A DNA stretch of 64,000 bases from Micromonospora sp. HNM0581 (GCF_012726175.1 NZ_JAASAD010000003.1:1-64000), one strand, 5' to 3'. Positions 49,765-59,991 are shown, counted from the stretch's first letter. The notes: generated from the letters alone by a model not told the origin. Program-made: numbers and translations.

Positions 49765-52582
49765 CGGGTTGCGGGGCGCCCGCCTCGGACACCTCAGGGC
49801 TGCCCGCCGGAGCAGGTTCGTCGGTCCCGCCGGACGGGGTCGCCGCGACGTGGCCGCCCCGGACCGGTGGGGCGGCCCGCTCCACCGGCCGATCGGCGGC
49901 CTCTTCCTCGGTCAGATCCACGAACGGCGCGGCCTCCGTCGACGTCGGTGCGGCCTGGGCCGTACCGGTCTGCTCACCGTCGAGCGAACCGCCCTGCTGG
50001 CCGTCGGTGACCGGCTCCGCAGTCGGCGGCTCGGCGGTCGCGGCGCCGGGCACGTCGGCGAGTGTCGCACCCTGGCCGACGGTACCGTCCACCGGGTCGG
50101 TCGACGCGTCGATGGCGACCCCGGTAGCTGCGGGGGCGGCCACCTCGAACGGCTGCCCGCCACCGAACAGCGCCGGCAGCGTGCCGGTGTGCGCCTCGCG
50201 CAGCTCGTCCAGGCTGATCCGGAACTGGCCGTGCACCTCAAGCGCCTCGGCCGTCGGGTCGGTGACGCCGATCTGCTCCCACGCCACGCCGTGCTCACCG
50301 CAGAGAGCGGTGAACGCCTTGTCGTGACCGCGCGGCACCGAGACGAGAACCCGACCGGCGGACTCGCTGAACAGGAAGACGAACGGCATGGAGTTGCCCT
50401 CGAACCGCTCCGGCACCACGATCCGGGCCCCGACACCATGACGCAGGCAGGACTCCACCAGACTCTGCGCGAGACCACCGTCGGAGAGGTCGTGCGCGGA
50501 GCTGAGGTGCCCCACCCGGGCCGCGTCGGCGAGCAGACCGGCGAGCTGCTTCTCGCGCGCCAGGTCAACGTGCGGCGGTACGCCACCGAGATGTTGGTGG
50601 GTGACCCAGGCCCACTCCGAACCGGAGAGTTCCACGTGCGTCTCGCCGAGCAGGAAGAGCTGGTCGTGATCGGCGCCGGAGCGCGGGACGAAACCGGACG
50701 CCACCCGGTCGGCGACGTTGTCCAACACCCCGAGCACGCCGACGACCGGCGTCGGGTGGATCGCTGCCGCCCCGGTCTGGTTGTAGAAGCTGACATTGCC
50801 GCCGGTCACCGGGATACCCAGTTCGGCACAGCCGTCGGCCAGGCCGCGTACGGCCTCGGCGAACTGCCACATCACACCCGGATCCTCCGGCGAGCCGAAG
50901 TTCAGGCAGTCGGTGACCGCGATCGGGGTCGCACCGGTCACCGCCACGTTCCGGTACGCCTCAGCCAACGCCAGCTTGGCCCCCTGGTACGGGTCGAGCC
51001 GCGCGTACCGGCCGTTGCCGTCCACCGACAGCGCCACACCCAACCCGGTGCGCTCATCGATGCGGATCACACCTGAGTCCTCCGGCTGAGCGAGCACGGT
51101 GTTGCCCAGCACGTAGCGGTCGTACTGCTCGGTGACCCAGGTTTTGTCGCAGAGGTTGGGTGAGGCGACCATGCGCAGCACGGTTGCGCGCAGCGTGTCC
51201 GGGTCGCCCGGCCGGGGCAACGTCTCCGCTCGGTCGGCCTGAAGCAGGATCAGGTCCGCCGGTTCACGCATCGGCCGGGCGTAGACCGGCCCGTCGTCCA
51301 CGAGCGACCCCGGCGGTACGTCCACCACCGGATGATCCCGCCAGGTGATGTGCAGCCGGCCCGGCGAACCGTCCGACTCGGGCGCGGTGACCTCGCCGAT
51401 CGCGGTGGCCCAGACACCCCACTTCTCGGCGGTCTTGAGCACCGCCTCCAGCTTCTCCGGCGCGACGACCAGCAGCATCCGCTCCTGCGACTCGCTTGCC
51501 AGGATCTCGTGCGGTTCCATCGAGGGCTCGCGCAGCGGCACCCGTTCCAGCCACACCCGCATGCCGGTGCCGGCAGAGGCCGCCGTCTCCGTCAAGGCGC
51601 AGGTCAGGCCGGCACCGCCGAGGTCCTGGATACCGACGACCAGCTCGGCGTCGTACAGCTCCAGGCACGCCTCGATGAGCAGCTTCTCCATGAAAGGGTC
51701 GCCCACCTGCACCGATGGGCGACGCTGCTCGCTGCCTTCGGTGAAGGTGGCGCTGGCCAGCACCGAGACGCCGCCGATGCCGTCCCGGCCGGTCTTGGCG
51801 CCCATCAGCACCACCACGTTTCCGGGGCCGGTGGCGTCCTTCTTCTGCAGCCGGTCGACCGGCAACACGCCCAGGCAGAGCGCGTTCACCAGCGGGTTTC
51901 CCTGGTAGCAGGGGTCGAAGACCACCTCGCCACCGATGTTGGGCAGGCCGAGGCAGTTGCCGTAGCCGCCGACTCCGGCGACCACGCCCGGCAGCACCCG
52001 GGCGGTGTCCGGGTGGTCCGCGGCACCGAAACGCAGCGGGTCCATCACCGCCACCGGCCGGGCGCCCATCGCCAGGATGTCGCGGACGATGCCGCCGACT
52101 CCGGTCGCCGCGCCCTGGTACGGTTCGACGAAGCTCGGGTGGTTGTGCGATTCGACCTTGAAGGTCACGGCAAGTTCATCGGAGATCCGTACGACGCCGG
52201 CGTTCTCGCCGATGCCGGCGAGCATCCGGTCACTCGGCGGGGCTTTCTCGCCGAACTGCCGCAGATGCACCTTGCTGGACTTGTAGGAGCAGTGCTCGCT
52301 CCACATGATCGAGTACATCGCCAACTCGGACTGGGTCGGCCGGCGGCCCAGGATGTGCCGGATGCGCTCGTACTCGTCGTCAGCGAGGCCCAGTTCGGCG
52401 TAGGGCTGGAGTTCCTCCGGGGTGCCCGCGGCGCGCGGCACGGTGTCCACCCCGTCAGCCCAGTCCCTGGCCTCCGCGACGACGGCGTGCCGTGCCGGAG
52501 CGGCCGGCGCAGCGGTGGCCGGCTGCGGCGGGGGCTGGCCCGCCTCCGGGTTGTCCCGCACCGGGTCCGGATGCGTGGTCAT
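49727..52582 (-). CDS. purL: Phosphoribosylformylglycinamidine synthase subunit PurL, with long C-terminal tail
   Basis: 951 aa; usual small-type PurL is about 740-760 aa. N-terminal [54 protein letters not shown], and the C-terminal SFYNQTG and [11 protein letters not shown] blocks are normal. After about residue 810 a tail of about 140 residues follows, rich in Ala, Pro, Glu and Thr and lacking a domain. It joins the FGAM synthase complex with PurQ and PurS. ATG 52582 follows AAGGAGA. The end overlaps the ComB-like gene. Confidence 0.93.
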   Translation of the reverse strand: MTTHPDPVRDNPEAGQPPPQPATAAPAAPARHAVVAEARDWADGVDTVPRAAGTPEELQPYAELGLADDEYERIRHILGRRPTQSELAMYSIMWSEHCSYKSSKVHLRQFGEKAPPSDRMLAGIGENAGVVRISDELAVTFKVESHNHPSFVEPYQGAATGVGGIVRDILAMGARPVAVMDPLRFGAADHPDTARVLPGVVAGVGGYGNCLGLPNIGGEVVFDPCYQGNPLVNALCLGVLPVDRLQKKDATGPGNVVVLMGAKTGRDGIGGVSVLASATFTEGSEQRRPSVQVGDPFMEKLLIEACLELYDAELVVGIQDLGGAGLTCALTETAASAGTGMRVWLERVPLREPSMEPHEILASESQERMLLVVAPEKLEAVLKTAEKWGVWATAIGEVTAPESDGSPGRLHITWRDHPVVDVPPGSLVDDGPVYARPMREPADLILLQADRAETLPRPGDPDTLRATVLRMVASPNLCDKTWVTEQYDRYVLGNTVLAQPEDSGVIRIDERTGLGVALSVDGNGRYARLDPYQGAKLALAEAYRNVAVTGATPIAVTDCLNFGSPEDPGVMWQFAEAVRGLADGCAELGIPVTGGNVSFYNQTGAAAIHPTPVVGVLGVLDNVADRVASGFVPRSGADHDQLFLLGETHVELSGSEWAWVTHQHLGGVPPHVDLAREKQLAGLLADAARVGHLSSAHDLSDGGLAQSLVESCLRHGVGARIVVPERFEGNSMPFVFLFSESAGRVLVSVPRGHDKAFTALCGEHGVAWEQIGVTDPTAEALEVHGQFRISLDELREAHTGTLPALFGGGQPFEVAAPAATGVAIDASTDPVDGTVGQGATLADVPGAATAEPPTAEPVTDGQQGGSLDGEQTGTAQAAPTSTEAAPFVDLTEEEAADRPVERAAPPVRGGHVAATPSGGTDEPAPAGSPEVSEAGAPQPGDTEQPAAPDER

Positions 52583-52649
52583 GACGTCTCCTTGTTACGC
52601 TCGCCGCCCGACGGGCGGGTGAGCCGACCGATGATCCCGCCGCTGACGG

Positions 52650-53333
52650 TCACGCCGGCGCCCCGACCAGGTGCTTCAGCACGGAGGTGAAGAAGCCGAG
52701 ACCGTCGAGGGAGGGGCCGGTCAGCGCCTCCACCGCGTGCTCCGGATGCGGCATGATGCCGACCACGTTGCCGGCCTGGTTGGTGATCGCGGCGATGTCC
52801 CGCTGCGACCCGTTGGGGTTGCCGCCTACGTAGCGGGCGACGACCCGGCCCTCGGCCTCCAGCTCGTCGAGCGTCGCCGGGGCGGCGACGTAGCAGCCCT
52901 CACCGTTCTTGACCGGGATCAGCACCTCCTGGCCTGGTTGGAAGGTGTTCGTCCAGGCGGTACCGGTCGCCTCGATACGCAGGGACTGGTCACGGTTGCG
53001 GAAGTGCAGGTGCTGGTTGCGGGTGAGCGCACCGGGCAACAGGTGCGCCTCGCAGAGGATCTGGAAGCCGTTGCAGATGCCCAGCACCGGCAGGCCCCCA
53101 CCGGCAGCATCGATGATCTTTTCCATGACTGGCGCGAATCGGGCGATGGCTCCGCAGCGCAGGTAGTCGCCGTAGGCGAAACCACCGGGCAGGACCACCG
53201 CGTCCACCCCGTGCAGCTGCGCCTCACCGTGCCAGAGCCGGACCGGTTCCGCGCCGGCGATCCGCACGGCCCGGGCCGCGTCCCCGTCGTCGAGCGAACC
53301 GGGGAACGTCACCACACCGACACGGGCGGTCAT
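52650..53333 (-). CDS. purQ: Phosphoribosylformylglycinamidine synthase glutaminase subunit PurQ
   Basis: 227 aa class I glutamine amidotransferase. [20 protein letters not shown], the nucleophile Cys in [20 protein letters not shown], and the His-Glu pair in [11 protein letters not shown] are present. It supplies ammonia to PurL. ATG 53333 overlaps the purS stop as ATGA. Confidence 0.95.
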   Translation of the reverse strand: MTARVGVVTFPGSLDDGDAARAVRIAGAEPVRLWHGEAQLHGVDAVVLPGGFAYGDYLRCGAIARFAPVMEKIIDAAGGGLPVLGICNGFQILCEAHLLPGALTRNQHLHFRNRDQSLRIEATGTAWTNTFQPGQEVLIPVKNGEGCYVAAPATLDELEAEGRVVARYVGGNPNGSQRDIAAITNQAGNVVGIMPHPEHAVEALTGPSLDGLGFFTSVLKHLVGAPA

Positions 53334-53593
53334 GGTCGGGTTTCCGCAGGCTCGTCGTTCTCGGCCAGCCGGACTGTGAAGTCCTCGATGACCGGGTTGG
53401 CGAGCAGCTTGTCGGCTATCTCGCGGGCCCGGTCCAGGTCCGGTTCACCGGTGAAGTCGATCTCGATTCGCCTGCCGATCCGTACCGTGGCGACGTCGTT
53501 GACGCCGAGCCGGGGCAGCGCGTTTGCGACGGCCTGACCCTGAGGATCGAGGATCTCGGGCTTGAGCATGACGTCGACGACGACGCGAGGCAC
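53330..53593 (-). CDS. purS: Phosphoribosylformylglycinamidine synthase subunit PurS
   Basis: 87 aa. [40 protein letters not shown] and [13 protein letters not shown] are typical of PurS, the bridging subunit of the complex. GTG 53593 has CAGGAG upstream and is preferred to the longer frame. It heads the purS-purQ-purL run. Confidence 0.93.
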   Translation of the reverse strand: MPRVVVDVMLKPEILDPQGQAVANALPRLGVNDVATVRIGRRIEIDFTGEPDLDRAREIADKLLANPVIEDFTVRLAENDEPAETRP

Positions 53594-54043
53594 TGGGCAC
53601 TCCTGACTGTGTACGCAGTTGGGTGCCGACCCACAACGGGCGAGCGCAGCCAGCCTACCTGGCAGATACCGCGCGAGCCGCACCGGCCGGACGCCGCGGG
53701 ACGCCGCTCGGTGCCGCCGCGACGGACCGGTCGGGACCGGTACGGGTTCGTTGCAATCCCGATATGGCTTCGTTGCCCTCCCCTGTCATCGACCCGGACG
53801 GGCACGCCCTGTCGGGGCAGGGCGGCGGAGGGCTGCCACCGGTCGAAGCGCTGGCCGGCGACGGGAGATCCACCTGTTACATCGTCTTGTTTCTATGAGC
53901 CTCTTGTGAAACACCCTACCGAGCCCTACCGTACATCGTCAGATGTCGATATCGAGACGTCGTGGTGGCGGATCACCCCTCGTCTGCCACCACCAGGCCG
54001 ACCCGGCGGACCCGGGTCCGCGAACCCCGAAGGAGCCCCTCCG
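53594..54043. other. Divergent intergenic region, purS / serine protease
   Basis: 450 bp with no convincing gene. The stretch around 53870-53960 is AT-richer than its surroundings and holds a candidate promoter (separate entry). The purS promoter should lie toward 53600-53750. Confidence 0.45.
53904..53932 (+). promoter_or_regulatory. Candidate sigma-70-type promoter for the serine protease
   Basis: TTGTGA (53904-53909) and TACCGT (53927-53932) are 17 bp apart, about 110 bp before the protease start. The -10 keeps T, A and the final T of the consensus. Confidence 0.4.
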
Positions 54044-54724
54044 ATGCGCATCCGATCCCTCATCGCGGTCCTCGCCACCGCCATGGCCGGCGTGATGGGC
54101 GCCAGCTCCGGCGCCGTCGCCTCACCCGTCACCCCGTACATCATCGGCGGGGGCACCGTCTCCTCCGCCCCATGGGCCGCCGCGGTCTTCAGCAACGGCT
54201 CGTTCACCTGCTCCGGCACGATCATCGCCCCGGAGTGGGTCCTCACCGCGCGGCACTGCCTCGGCGGCTCGATGTCGGTCCGGGTGGGCAGCGTCTACCG
54301 CTCCTCCGGCGGCGTCACCCGTACGGTCAGCGCCACCTACGGCCAATACGACGTGGCCCTGATGCGCCTGTCCAGCGCCGTGAGCACCAGCTACGTCACG
54401 CTGGCCGCCAGCAACCCGCCGGTCAACTCGACCAACTCGATCTACGGCTGGGGCATGACCTGCTACAGCGGCTGCTCGGCGTCGACCCAGCTCAAGACCG
54501 CTAGCGTCCGGGTCACCAGCACGAACGTCAGCGACGCGTACGGCGGGCAGGCGATCCGGAGCAGCCGGATCAACGGCAACGCGTGGCGTGGCGACTCGGG
54601 CGGCCCGCAGTTCTACAACGGCCAACAGGTGGGCGTGGCCTCCACCGCCGACGGCCGGAGCATCCAGAACTACGGCAGCGTCGCGTACAACCGTGCCTGG
54701 ATCCGGTCCGTTTCCGGCGTCTGA
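54044..54724 (+). CDS. Secreted trypsin-like (S1) serine protease
   Basis: 226 aa. Signal peptide (SLIAVLATAMAGVMGASSGAVA), then YIIGGGTVSSAPWAAAV marking the mature N-terminus. The catalytic His is in TARHC, Asp in YDVALM and Ser in GDSGGP. A Cys pair around His (CSGTI, RHC) and another in WGMTCYSGCS suggest disulfides. It should degrade extracellular proteins. ATG 54044 follows AAGGAG. Confidence 0.93.
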   Translation: MRIRSLIAVLATAMAGVMGASSGAVASPVTPYIIGGGTVSSAPWAAAVFSNGSFTCSGTIIAPEWVLTARHCLGGSMSVRVGSVYRSSGGVTRTVSATYGQYDVALMRLSSAVSTSYVTLAASNPPVNSTNSIYGWGMTCYSGCSASTQLKTASVRVTSTNVSDAYGGQAIRSSRINGNAWRGDSGGPQFYNGQQVGVASTADGRSIQNYGSVAYNRAWIRSVSGV

Positions 54725-54854
54725 CGCATTGGCACCCCCGGCGGCGCGGATGGTGGGACCTGTGCCCGCCGTCCGCGCCGCACGGTTTTTCAGCATCCGA
54801 GCAGGTGAACAGGGCTCACAATGTGCCGTACCTGCGCCTGCAAGCATCGGAAAC

Positions 54855-55313
54855 GTGCTGGTCGTGACGACGGATCAACTTCCCGGCTACGAGATCCGCC
54901 AGATCCTCGGCGAAGTGGTCTCCTCCATGGCCAGGACCCGCAACCCGTACCGCGAGGGAGTGAAGAACTTACGCGGTGGCGCGTACGACCCGATGGCACC
55001 GGACAACCTCACCCGCTGGCGTACCGACTCGGTGGCCCGCCTCGGGGAAGAGGCCCGGCGGCTCGGCGCGAACGCCGTGGTGGGGATGCGGTTCGACAGT
55101 CGCGACTGCGGCGAGATGTGGATGGAGATCTGCGCCTACGGCACCGCCGTGATCGTGGTGCCCAAGGTTCCCGACGTGATGCCTCCCGACCAGCCCCTGG
55201 TAGCGGCGGAGACCGCCCAGGACCCGGCCTTCGTGGAGGCACCCGGTGCCATCGCCGAACCGGCGAGCGCCCCAACCCTCCGCACCGCCGCCGAAACTCC
55301 CACCCGCGACTGA
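54855..55313 (+). CDS. YbjQ/UPF0145-family protein
   Basis: 152 aa. Residues about 1-108 match the YbjQ fold: TTDQLPGYEIRQILGEVVSS, REGVKNLRGG, DSVARLGEEARRLGANAVVGMRFDS and AYGTAVIV. The C-terminal 40 residues are Ala/Pro-rich and variable. Function unknown; sometimes described as heavy-metal-binding. GTG 54855 is the family start. Confidence 0.85.
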   Translation: MLVVTTDQLPGYEIRQILGEVVSSMARTRNPYREGVKNLRGGAYDPMAPDNLTRWRTDSVARLGEEARRLGANAVVGMRFDSRDCGEMWMEICAYGTAVIVVPKVPDVMPPDQPLVAAETAQDPAFVEAPGAIAEPASAPTLRTAAETPTRD

Positions 55314-55452
55314 TCGCCCCTCGGCCATCCGGAGGCCGTGCACCGGTACCCGCCGGCAGCGCCCCGCGCCCGCTACCCCCTCGGCCACGGAAGACGAAGC
55401 TGTCACCCAGCGGCGTCCTGTCAACGAGATCCCGACCGGGCAGAGGCGGGTG

Positions 55453-56877
55453 TCAGAGGATGGGGGGTGGGGAGTAGCCGGCGGCCTCGGGGTGGGCCTC
55501 CACGACCTTGGTGATTCTGGCGGTCACCGACTGGATCTGGGCCGGAGCGGCACCGACGAAGGCAGCGCGGTCGGCGACCAGGGCGTCGATCTCGGTACGG
55601 GTCAGGGCTAGCCGACCGTCGGCGGCCAGGCGGTCGAAAAGGTCGTTGTCGGGAGTGCCCTTCTCGCGCATCGCCAGGGCGACCGCGACGGCATGCTCCT
55701 TGATCGCCTCGTGGGCCGTCTCCCGCCCGACGTTCCGCCGGACGGCCGCGACCAGGATCTTGGTGGTGGCCAGGAACGGCAGGAACCGCTCCAGCTCCCG
55801 GTTGATCACCGCCGGGTACGCGCCGAACTCGTCGAGCACGGTGAGGAACGTCTGGAACAGCCCGTCTGCGGCGAAGAAGGCGTCCGGCAGGGCTACCCGG
55901 CGTACGACCGAGCAGGAGACGTCACCCTCGTTCCACTGGTCGCCGGCCAGTTCTCCGACCATCGACAGGTAGCCCCGGATGATCACCGCGAAACCGTTCA
56001 CCCGCTCCGACGAGCGCGTGTTCATCTTGTGCGGCATCGCGCTGGAGCCGACCTGGCCGGGCTTGAAGCCCTCGGTCACCAACTCCTGGCCGACCATCAG
56101 CCGGATCGTGGTCGCCAGGGACGAGGGCGCAGCGGCCACCTGCGCGAGTGCGGAGATCACCGCCAGGTCGATCGAACGCGGATAGACCTGCCCCACGCTG
56201 TCCAGCACCCGGCTGAACCCCAGGTGCTCGGCGACCCGCCGCTCCAACTCGGCGACCTTGTCGGCGTCGCCGTCGAAGAGGTCGAGCTGGTCGGCGGCGG
56301 TACCCACCGGCCCCTTGATCCCGCGCAGCGGATACCAGGAGATCAGGTCCTCCAGCCGCTCGTACGCGATCAGCAGTTCCTCGGCAGCCGACGCGAAGCG
56401 CTTGCCGAGCGTGGTCGCCTGCGCCGCGACGTTGTGCGACCGTGCGGCCATCACCACGTCCGAGTACTCGTGGGCGTGCCGGGCGAGCCGCGCCAACGTC
56501 GCCACCACCCGGTCCCGGATCAGCTCCAGTGAGCGGCGCACCTGGAGCTGTTCGACGTTCTCGGTCAGGTCCCGGGAAGTCATCCCCTTGTGCACGTGCT
56601 CGTGCCCGGCGAGTGCGCTGAACTCCTCGATCCGGGCCTTCACGTCGTGCCGGGTGATCCGCTCCCGTGCCGCGATCGAGGCCAGGTCGACGTCGTGCAG
56701 CACCCGCTGGTACGCCTCGACCACCCCGTCCGGCACCGGCACACCCAGGTCTCGCTGCGCCCGGAGCACGGCGAGCCAAAGCTGTCGTTCCAGGCGGATC
56801 TTCTCCTCTGGCGACCAGAGGTTGACCAGCTCGGGCGAGGCGTAACGGTTGGCGAGCACGTTCGGGATCGTCGTCAC
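55453..56877 (-). CDS. purB: Adenylosuccinate lyase
   Basis: 474 aa fumarase/aspartase superfamily enzyme. GHEHVHKGMTSRDLTEN, AARSHNVAAQATTLGKRF and the signature GSSAMPHKMNTRSSERVNG are clear. It acts twice in purine synthesis (SAICAR and adenylosuccinate). GTG 56877 begins the usual TTIPNVLANRYASPEL N-terminus; the frame extends 60 codons further without support. Confidence 0.93.
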   Translation of the reverse strand: MTTIPNVLANRYASPELVNLWSPEEKIRLERQLWLAVLRAQRDLGVPVPDGVVEAYQRVLHDVDLASIAARERITRHDVKARIEEFSALAGHEHVHKGMTSRDLTENVEQLQVRRSLELIRDRVVATLARLARHAHEYSDVVMAARSHNVAAQATTLGKRFASAAEELLIAYERLEDLISWYPLRGIKGPVGTAADQLDLFDGDADKVAELERRVAEHLGFSRVLDSVGQVYPRSIDLAVISALAQVAAAPSSLATTIRLMVGQELVTEGFKPGQVGSSAMPHKMNTRSSERVNGFAVIIRGYLSMVGELAGDQWNEGDVSCSVVRRVALPDAFFAADGLFQTFLTVLDEFGAYPAVINRELERFLPFLATTKILVAAVRRNVGRETAHEAIKEHAVAVALAMREKGTPDNDLFDRLAADGRLALTRTEIDALVADRAAFVGAAPAQIQSVTARITKVVEAHPEAAGYSPPPIL

Positions 56878-57620
56878 CCGGCCATTCTCCGGCACCAGGG
56901 TCCAGCCCTCCGATCGGGTAGGGCCGACCGATGCGGCATGTTCTCTCACCGGTCGGGCCGTCCGTTTGCACCTCTTGGCCGCCCGACTCATGCGGATATA
57001 GCCATCTTTGCGCTGATTGTCATGACATATGTTGATCGCCCGCGGCCCGACGGACAAGTAGCGACATGTACAGCCAACGGGTAATCGAGGCCGGACAATC
57101 TTGACCGGGCGGCCATATTCAAAGAACCGTTCGGACCGGCGGAGCCAGTTGAACGCGCGACAGACGAACGGCCAGGCAAGTCGCTAGCGTTGCAGGAACG
57201 GAGATGAAGATCATCAACGGTCTGGCGAAAACACGGAGGCCGCATTGTGTTTTGTATCGAACAAGCCGACTGACCGATCTGACAACATCTACCGCCGCCA
57301 GAACGGTAGCAGTAGCGGGCAACAGCAGCGACAGCTACGTTGATGAGCCTTCGATGGATTCACCTCACTATGTGCGACGAGTCGCCCGGAATCCACAAAG
57401 GCCACCCTGCCTCACACTGAGCGGGATGCACTTAGATCGCAGCATCCAGCCCCGCCGCCACTCGCAGGAATTCGTCGACCCTCTGCCTATTCCGCCCCGG
57501 CCGAGCCAGCGCCGTCTGCGCAGGCCGAGAGGTGCACCACTGTTCGTCCCAGGGTCCTACCCGTCGCCTGCACGGACAGCGGTCTCGTTTCCAGTTCCGA
57601 GCTGACCACATGTCTGGACG
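56878..57620. other. Long AT-richer intergenic region
   Basis: 743 bp between divergent purB and the Crp/Fnr gene. GC is visibly lower than its surroundings, notably 56985-57040 and 57130-57300. One plus-strand frame (57204-57605) has a passable ribosome-binding site but non-actinobacterial codon use, so it is not called. No structured RNA was recognised. Confidence 0.45.
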
Positions 57621-58379
57621 GTGAACGAAAAGATGACTATGGCCAGCACGAGGTCCACCACGAACATCCTCGACGACGTGCTCGTTCCACGAGAGTCAGA
57701 GCTCTCTTCTCGCCTGATGAGGGGCCTCAGGTCCACGCTCTACGCACGGGCCGTCCCGATCCGCCGGGTCGAACTCACCGACGGCGAGACACTGCATCAG
57801 CCGGGCACTGTAGACGGCCGCGTCTATCTTATAGAAAGCGGAGCCATCTGCCTGGAGAACTATTCCCCTAATGGTCGGCGAACTATCCTCGACGTGCTGC
57901 CCAAGAACGATTACTTCGGCGAAGATTCGCTTCCTGGAATGCCGAGTCAGTACACTCCCTCCGCCATCACCCCAACCCGGCTGATAGTGATAGAGAATGC
58001 CGTTCTACACAGCCTCCTGTGCAACGGGAGCATCTTTGACGCATGGCAGTACAGCCAGGTGTTGAAAGCCCGCCGCCACCGGTCGCTCTTGCTGCAGCAC
58101 GCCACCTCCGATAGTGAGGCCCGACTGGCGATGCGACTACTCGACCTGACCCAGACCTTCGGCACGGGAATCGGCCGTGCCGTTCGTATCGACCTGAAAC
58201 TTCGCCACGAGGACTACGCCGCGATGATCGGCACCACCCGTTCCCGGGTAGGCATTTTTCTGCAACGCTTCACCGATCGTAAGATGATTCGAAAAGGGCC
58301 GTGCGGGGCGATCGTCGCCGATCCGCGCCGCGTCGTCGAATACATCATGGAACGTATGGGCCTACGCCCGACCGGGTGA
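57621..58379 (+). CDS. Crp/Fnr-family transcriptional regulator
   Basis: About 252 aa. Residues about 35-150 form a cyclic-nucleotide-binding-like beta barrel (RVYLIESGAICLENYSPNGR, KNDYFGEDSLPG), then a dimer helix and a C-terminal winged helix (HEDYAAMIGTTRSRVGIFLQ...DRKMIRK). The effector is unknown; the phosphate-binding cassette of CRP is not obvious. Start uncertain between GTG 57621, ATG 57633 and ATG 57639. It is convergent with the M50 protease gene and may regulate the peptide cassette; that is inference. Confidence 0.83.
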   Translation: MNEKMTMASTRSTTNILDDVLVPRESELSSRLMRGLRSTLYARAVPIRRVELTDGETLHQPGTVDGRVYLIESGAICLENYSPNGRRTILDVLPKNDYFGEDSLPGMPSQYTPSAITPTRLIVIENAVLHSLLCNGSIFDAWQYSQVLKARRHRSLLLQHATSDSEARLAMRLLDLTQTFGTGIGRAVRIDLKLRHEDYAAMIGTTRSRVGIFLQRFTDRKMIRKGPCGAIVADPRRVVEYIMERMGLRPTG

Positions 58380-58455
58380 CGGGACCCTGGCCGCAGCCTC
58401 CTCGATCCCCGCCTGTGACCATGACCAGACCGGCCACAGACGGGGTCGACGAGGA

Positions 58456-59814
58456 TCACTGCTGTCCGCTCGGCTCCACCACCGGTGCCGTGCTGCCCAC
58501 GGTGGTCGCCGGTGCTGCGGGCTCTGCCGCTCGGGCCGTGGCTCGGGCCGACAGGATGGCCCGCCGACGACGCCGTTCCTGCGCGCCCCGGTAGAGGCTG
58601 CGACCCCACAGCAGTAGACCGCCACCGTCCAGGAGTACACCGATGATCGCGATGGTGGCGAAATCGACGGAGCCCATCAGGGAGTCCTGGCCGGAGGCGA
58701 ACAGGATGAACTGGTACAGAAAGCCCCACAGGAGTGGGATACCGACGAAGACCAGCATCATCAGCGCTATGAAACGCCCACCGAGCCACGCCAGGGAGTA
58801 CAAGCGGACGATCCGCATCTCCCGCTTCGGCACCCCCGACTGGTCCACCCGGTTTCCTCTCCGCAGCACCCGCGCCAGCACGTTGCGGAGAAAGTTCTCG
58901 GTGTCTGCCATCAGATTCCGGCAGCCGAGTGCCGTGGCGACGATGTAGTAGCCGTCGGTGCGCATGAACAGGAACGACTGCCAGATGATCCGGACCAGGT
59001 ACGTGAACAACAACGCTGTCAGCAGCAGCGCCACCCACTCCGGCAGCCCGACGATTCCTTGTCGATCAGCCCACAGGGCGAGGACGAAGGACGAGGCGAG
59101 CACCCCGTCGATGAGCGTGCCGGCGATGAACGCCACGAAACGCTGCCGCTTCGGGGCCAACCAGATACCGCTCATGTCGGTCTGCACCACCAACACGTAC
59201 AACTGGTTGCCGATGACGAGCCGCGACGGTACGCCGGCCGCGCGTGCCGCGACCATGTGCGCGGTTTCGTGAATCGCGACCCCGGCCAGCGTCAGAATGA
59301 ACGTCGCCCAGGTCAGGGCGGCGAAGTGGATGGGGAAGAGCAGTGTCTCGCCGGGCGTCGGCAGCACGTTCGGATCGTCCACGGCCAGGTAGACACCTGC
59401 CGCGATGATCAGGACGCAGACTATGAGCACCGGGAGGCTGACCAGCCGGCGGGCCACGGTCGGACTGACCCAGTTCAGGCTGTAGCTACGCCGAGGTCGG
59501 CGAACCGGGTCGGCGGCGGCGATCGGACCGCCGACGGCAGCCGCGATGTTCTCGTCGATCTCGATGAAGCCCTCGTCACCGAGGGCATCCAGGAAGTCGG
59601 TGATGTCGGGTGTCTCGGCGTACTTCTCCTCGTACAGGCGGACCGCCTCGCCCACCGTGCTGCCGGCAGCCAGCGCCTGGAGCAGATCCAGCCCTTCGGC
59701 GGGGATCGACAGGAACACCTGCCGTTCGAGGTCGCCGATGATGACGGTATCGCCCTCCGGCCGATGGTCGAAGGGGCGTACTCGGACAAGCGTTTCTGAC
59801 GGGTAGCCGGCCAT
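58456..59814 (-). CDS. M50-family membrane metalloprotease with PqqD-like N-terminal domain
   Basis: 452 aa. Residues about 8-92 resemble a PqqD/RiPP-recognition element (DTVIIGDLERQVFLSIPAEG, VRLYEEKYAETPDITDFLDALGDEGF). Then come membrane helices, with zinc motif H182-E-T-A-H186 in AIHETAHMVAA, and D287 in FMRTDGYYIV as likely third ligand. The C-terminal tail is basic, then Ala/Pro-rich. The layout is of the putative peptide zinc metalloprotease type used in RiPP or export loci. It is downstream of a 26-aa peptide gene, with an intervening hairpin, so the peptide is the likely substrate. Confidence 0.85.
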   Translation of the reverse strand: MAGYPSETLVRVRPFDHRPEGDTVIIGDLERQVFLSIPAEGLDLLQALAAGSTVGEAVRLYEEKYAETPDITDFLDALGDEGFIEIDENIAAAVGGPIAAADPVRRPRRSYSLNWVSPTVARRLVSLPVLIVCVLIIAAGVYLAVDDPNVLPTPGETLLFPIHFAALTWATFILTLAGVAIHETAHMVAARAAGVPSRLVIGNQLYVLVVQTDMSGIWLAPKRQRFVAFIAGTLIDGVLASSFVLALWADRQGIVGLPEWVALLLTALLFTYLVRIIWQSFLFMRTDGYYIVATALGCRNLMADTENFLRNVLARVLRRGNRVDQSGVPKREMRIVRLYSLAWLGGRFIALMMLVFVGIPLLWGFLYQFILFASGQDSLMGSVDFATIAIIGVLLDGGGLLLWGRSLYRGAQERRRRRAILSARATARAAEPAAPATTVGSTAPVVEPSGQQ

Positions 59815-59850
59815 GGGTCGTCCTTCTCGCTCGTTTCGCAGGCGGGTCGA

Positions 59851-59893
59851 TGAAGGCCGGCACCCGTCCTTGTCGTCCGGGTGCCGGCCTTCA
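59851..59893 (-). terminator. Strong hairpin between peptide gene and protease gene (attenuator candidate)
   Basis: TGAAGGCCGGCACCCG (59851-59866) pairs perfectly over 16 bp with CGGGTGCCGGCCTTCA (59878-59893), 11-nt loop. It lies between the peptide stop and the protease start on the same strand. Partial termination here would give more peptide than protease mRNA. Confidence 0.75.
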
Positions 59894-59910
59894 GGTTGGT
59901 CGCGTCACCG

Positions 59911-59991
59911 TCAGGAGACGACACACGCAGCAGCGACAGCGCTGGTCTTCACCGACTCCAGCCGGCGCACCGTGAGCTTCTTCATGAACAT
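59911..59991 (-). CDS. 26-aa peptide, candidate RiPP-like or signalling precursor
   Basis: ATG 59991 is preceded by GAGGAGGTG, one of the best ribosome-binding sites in the window. The peptide starts MFMKKLTVRR, is basic up to residue 15 and ends SAVAAACVVS with a single Cys at 23. It is the only gene directly upstream of the M50/PqqD-like protease. Short length, strong translation signal and the hairpin after its stop all fit a precursor peptide. It does not match a known class that I recognise. It could also be a leader peptide. Confidence 0.7.
   Translation of the reverse strand: MFMKKLTVRRLESVKTSAVAAACVVS

Noticed and set aside
57204..57605. Possible 133-aa gene with GGAACGGAG upstream
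   Set aside because: Third-position GC is low compared with every other gene, and the product is Pro/Arg/Ser-rich with no domain.
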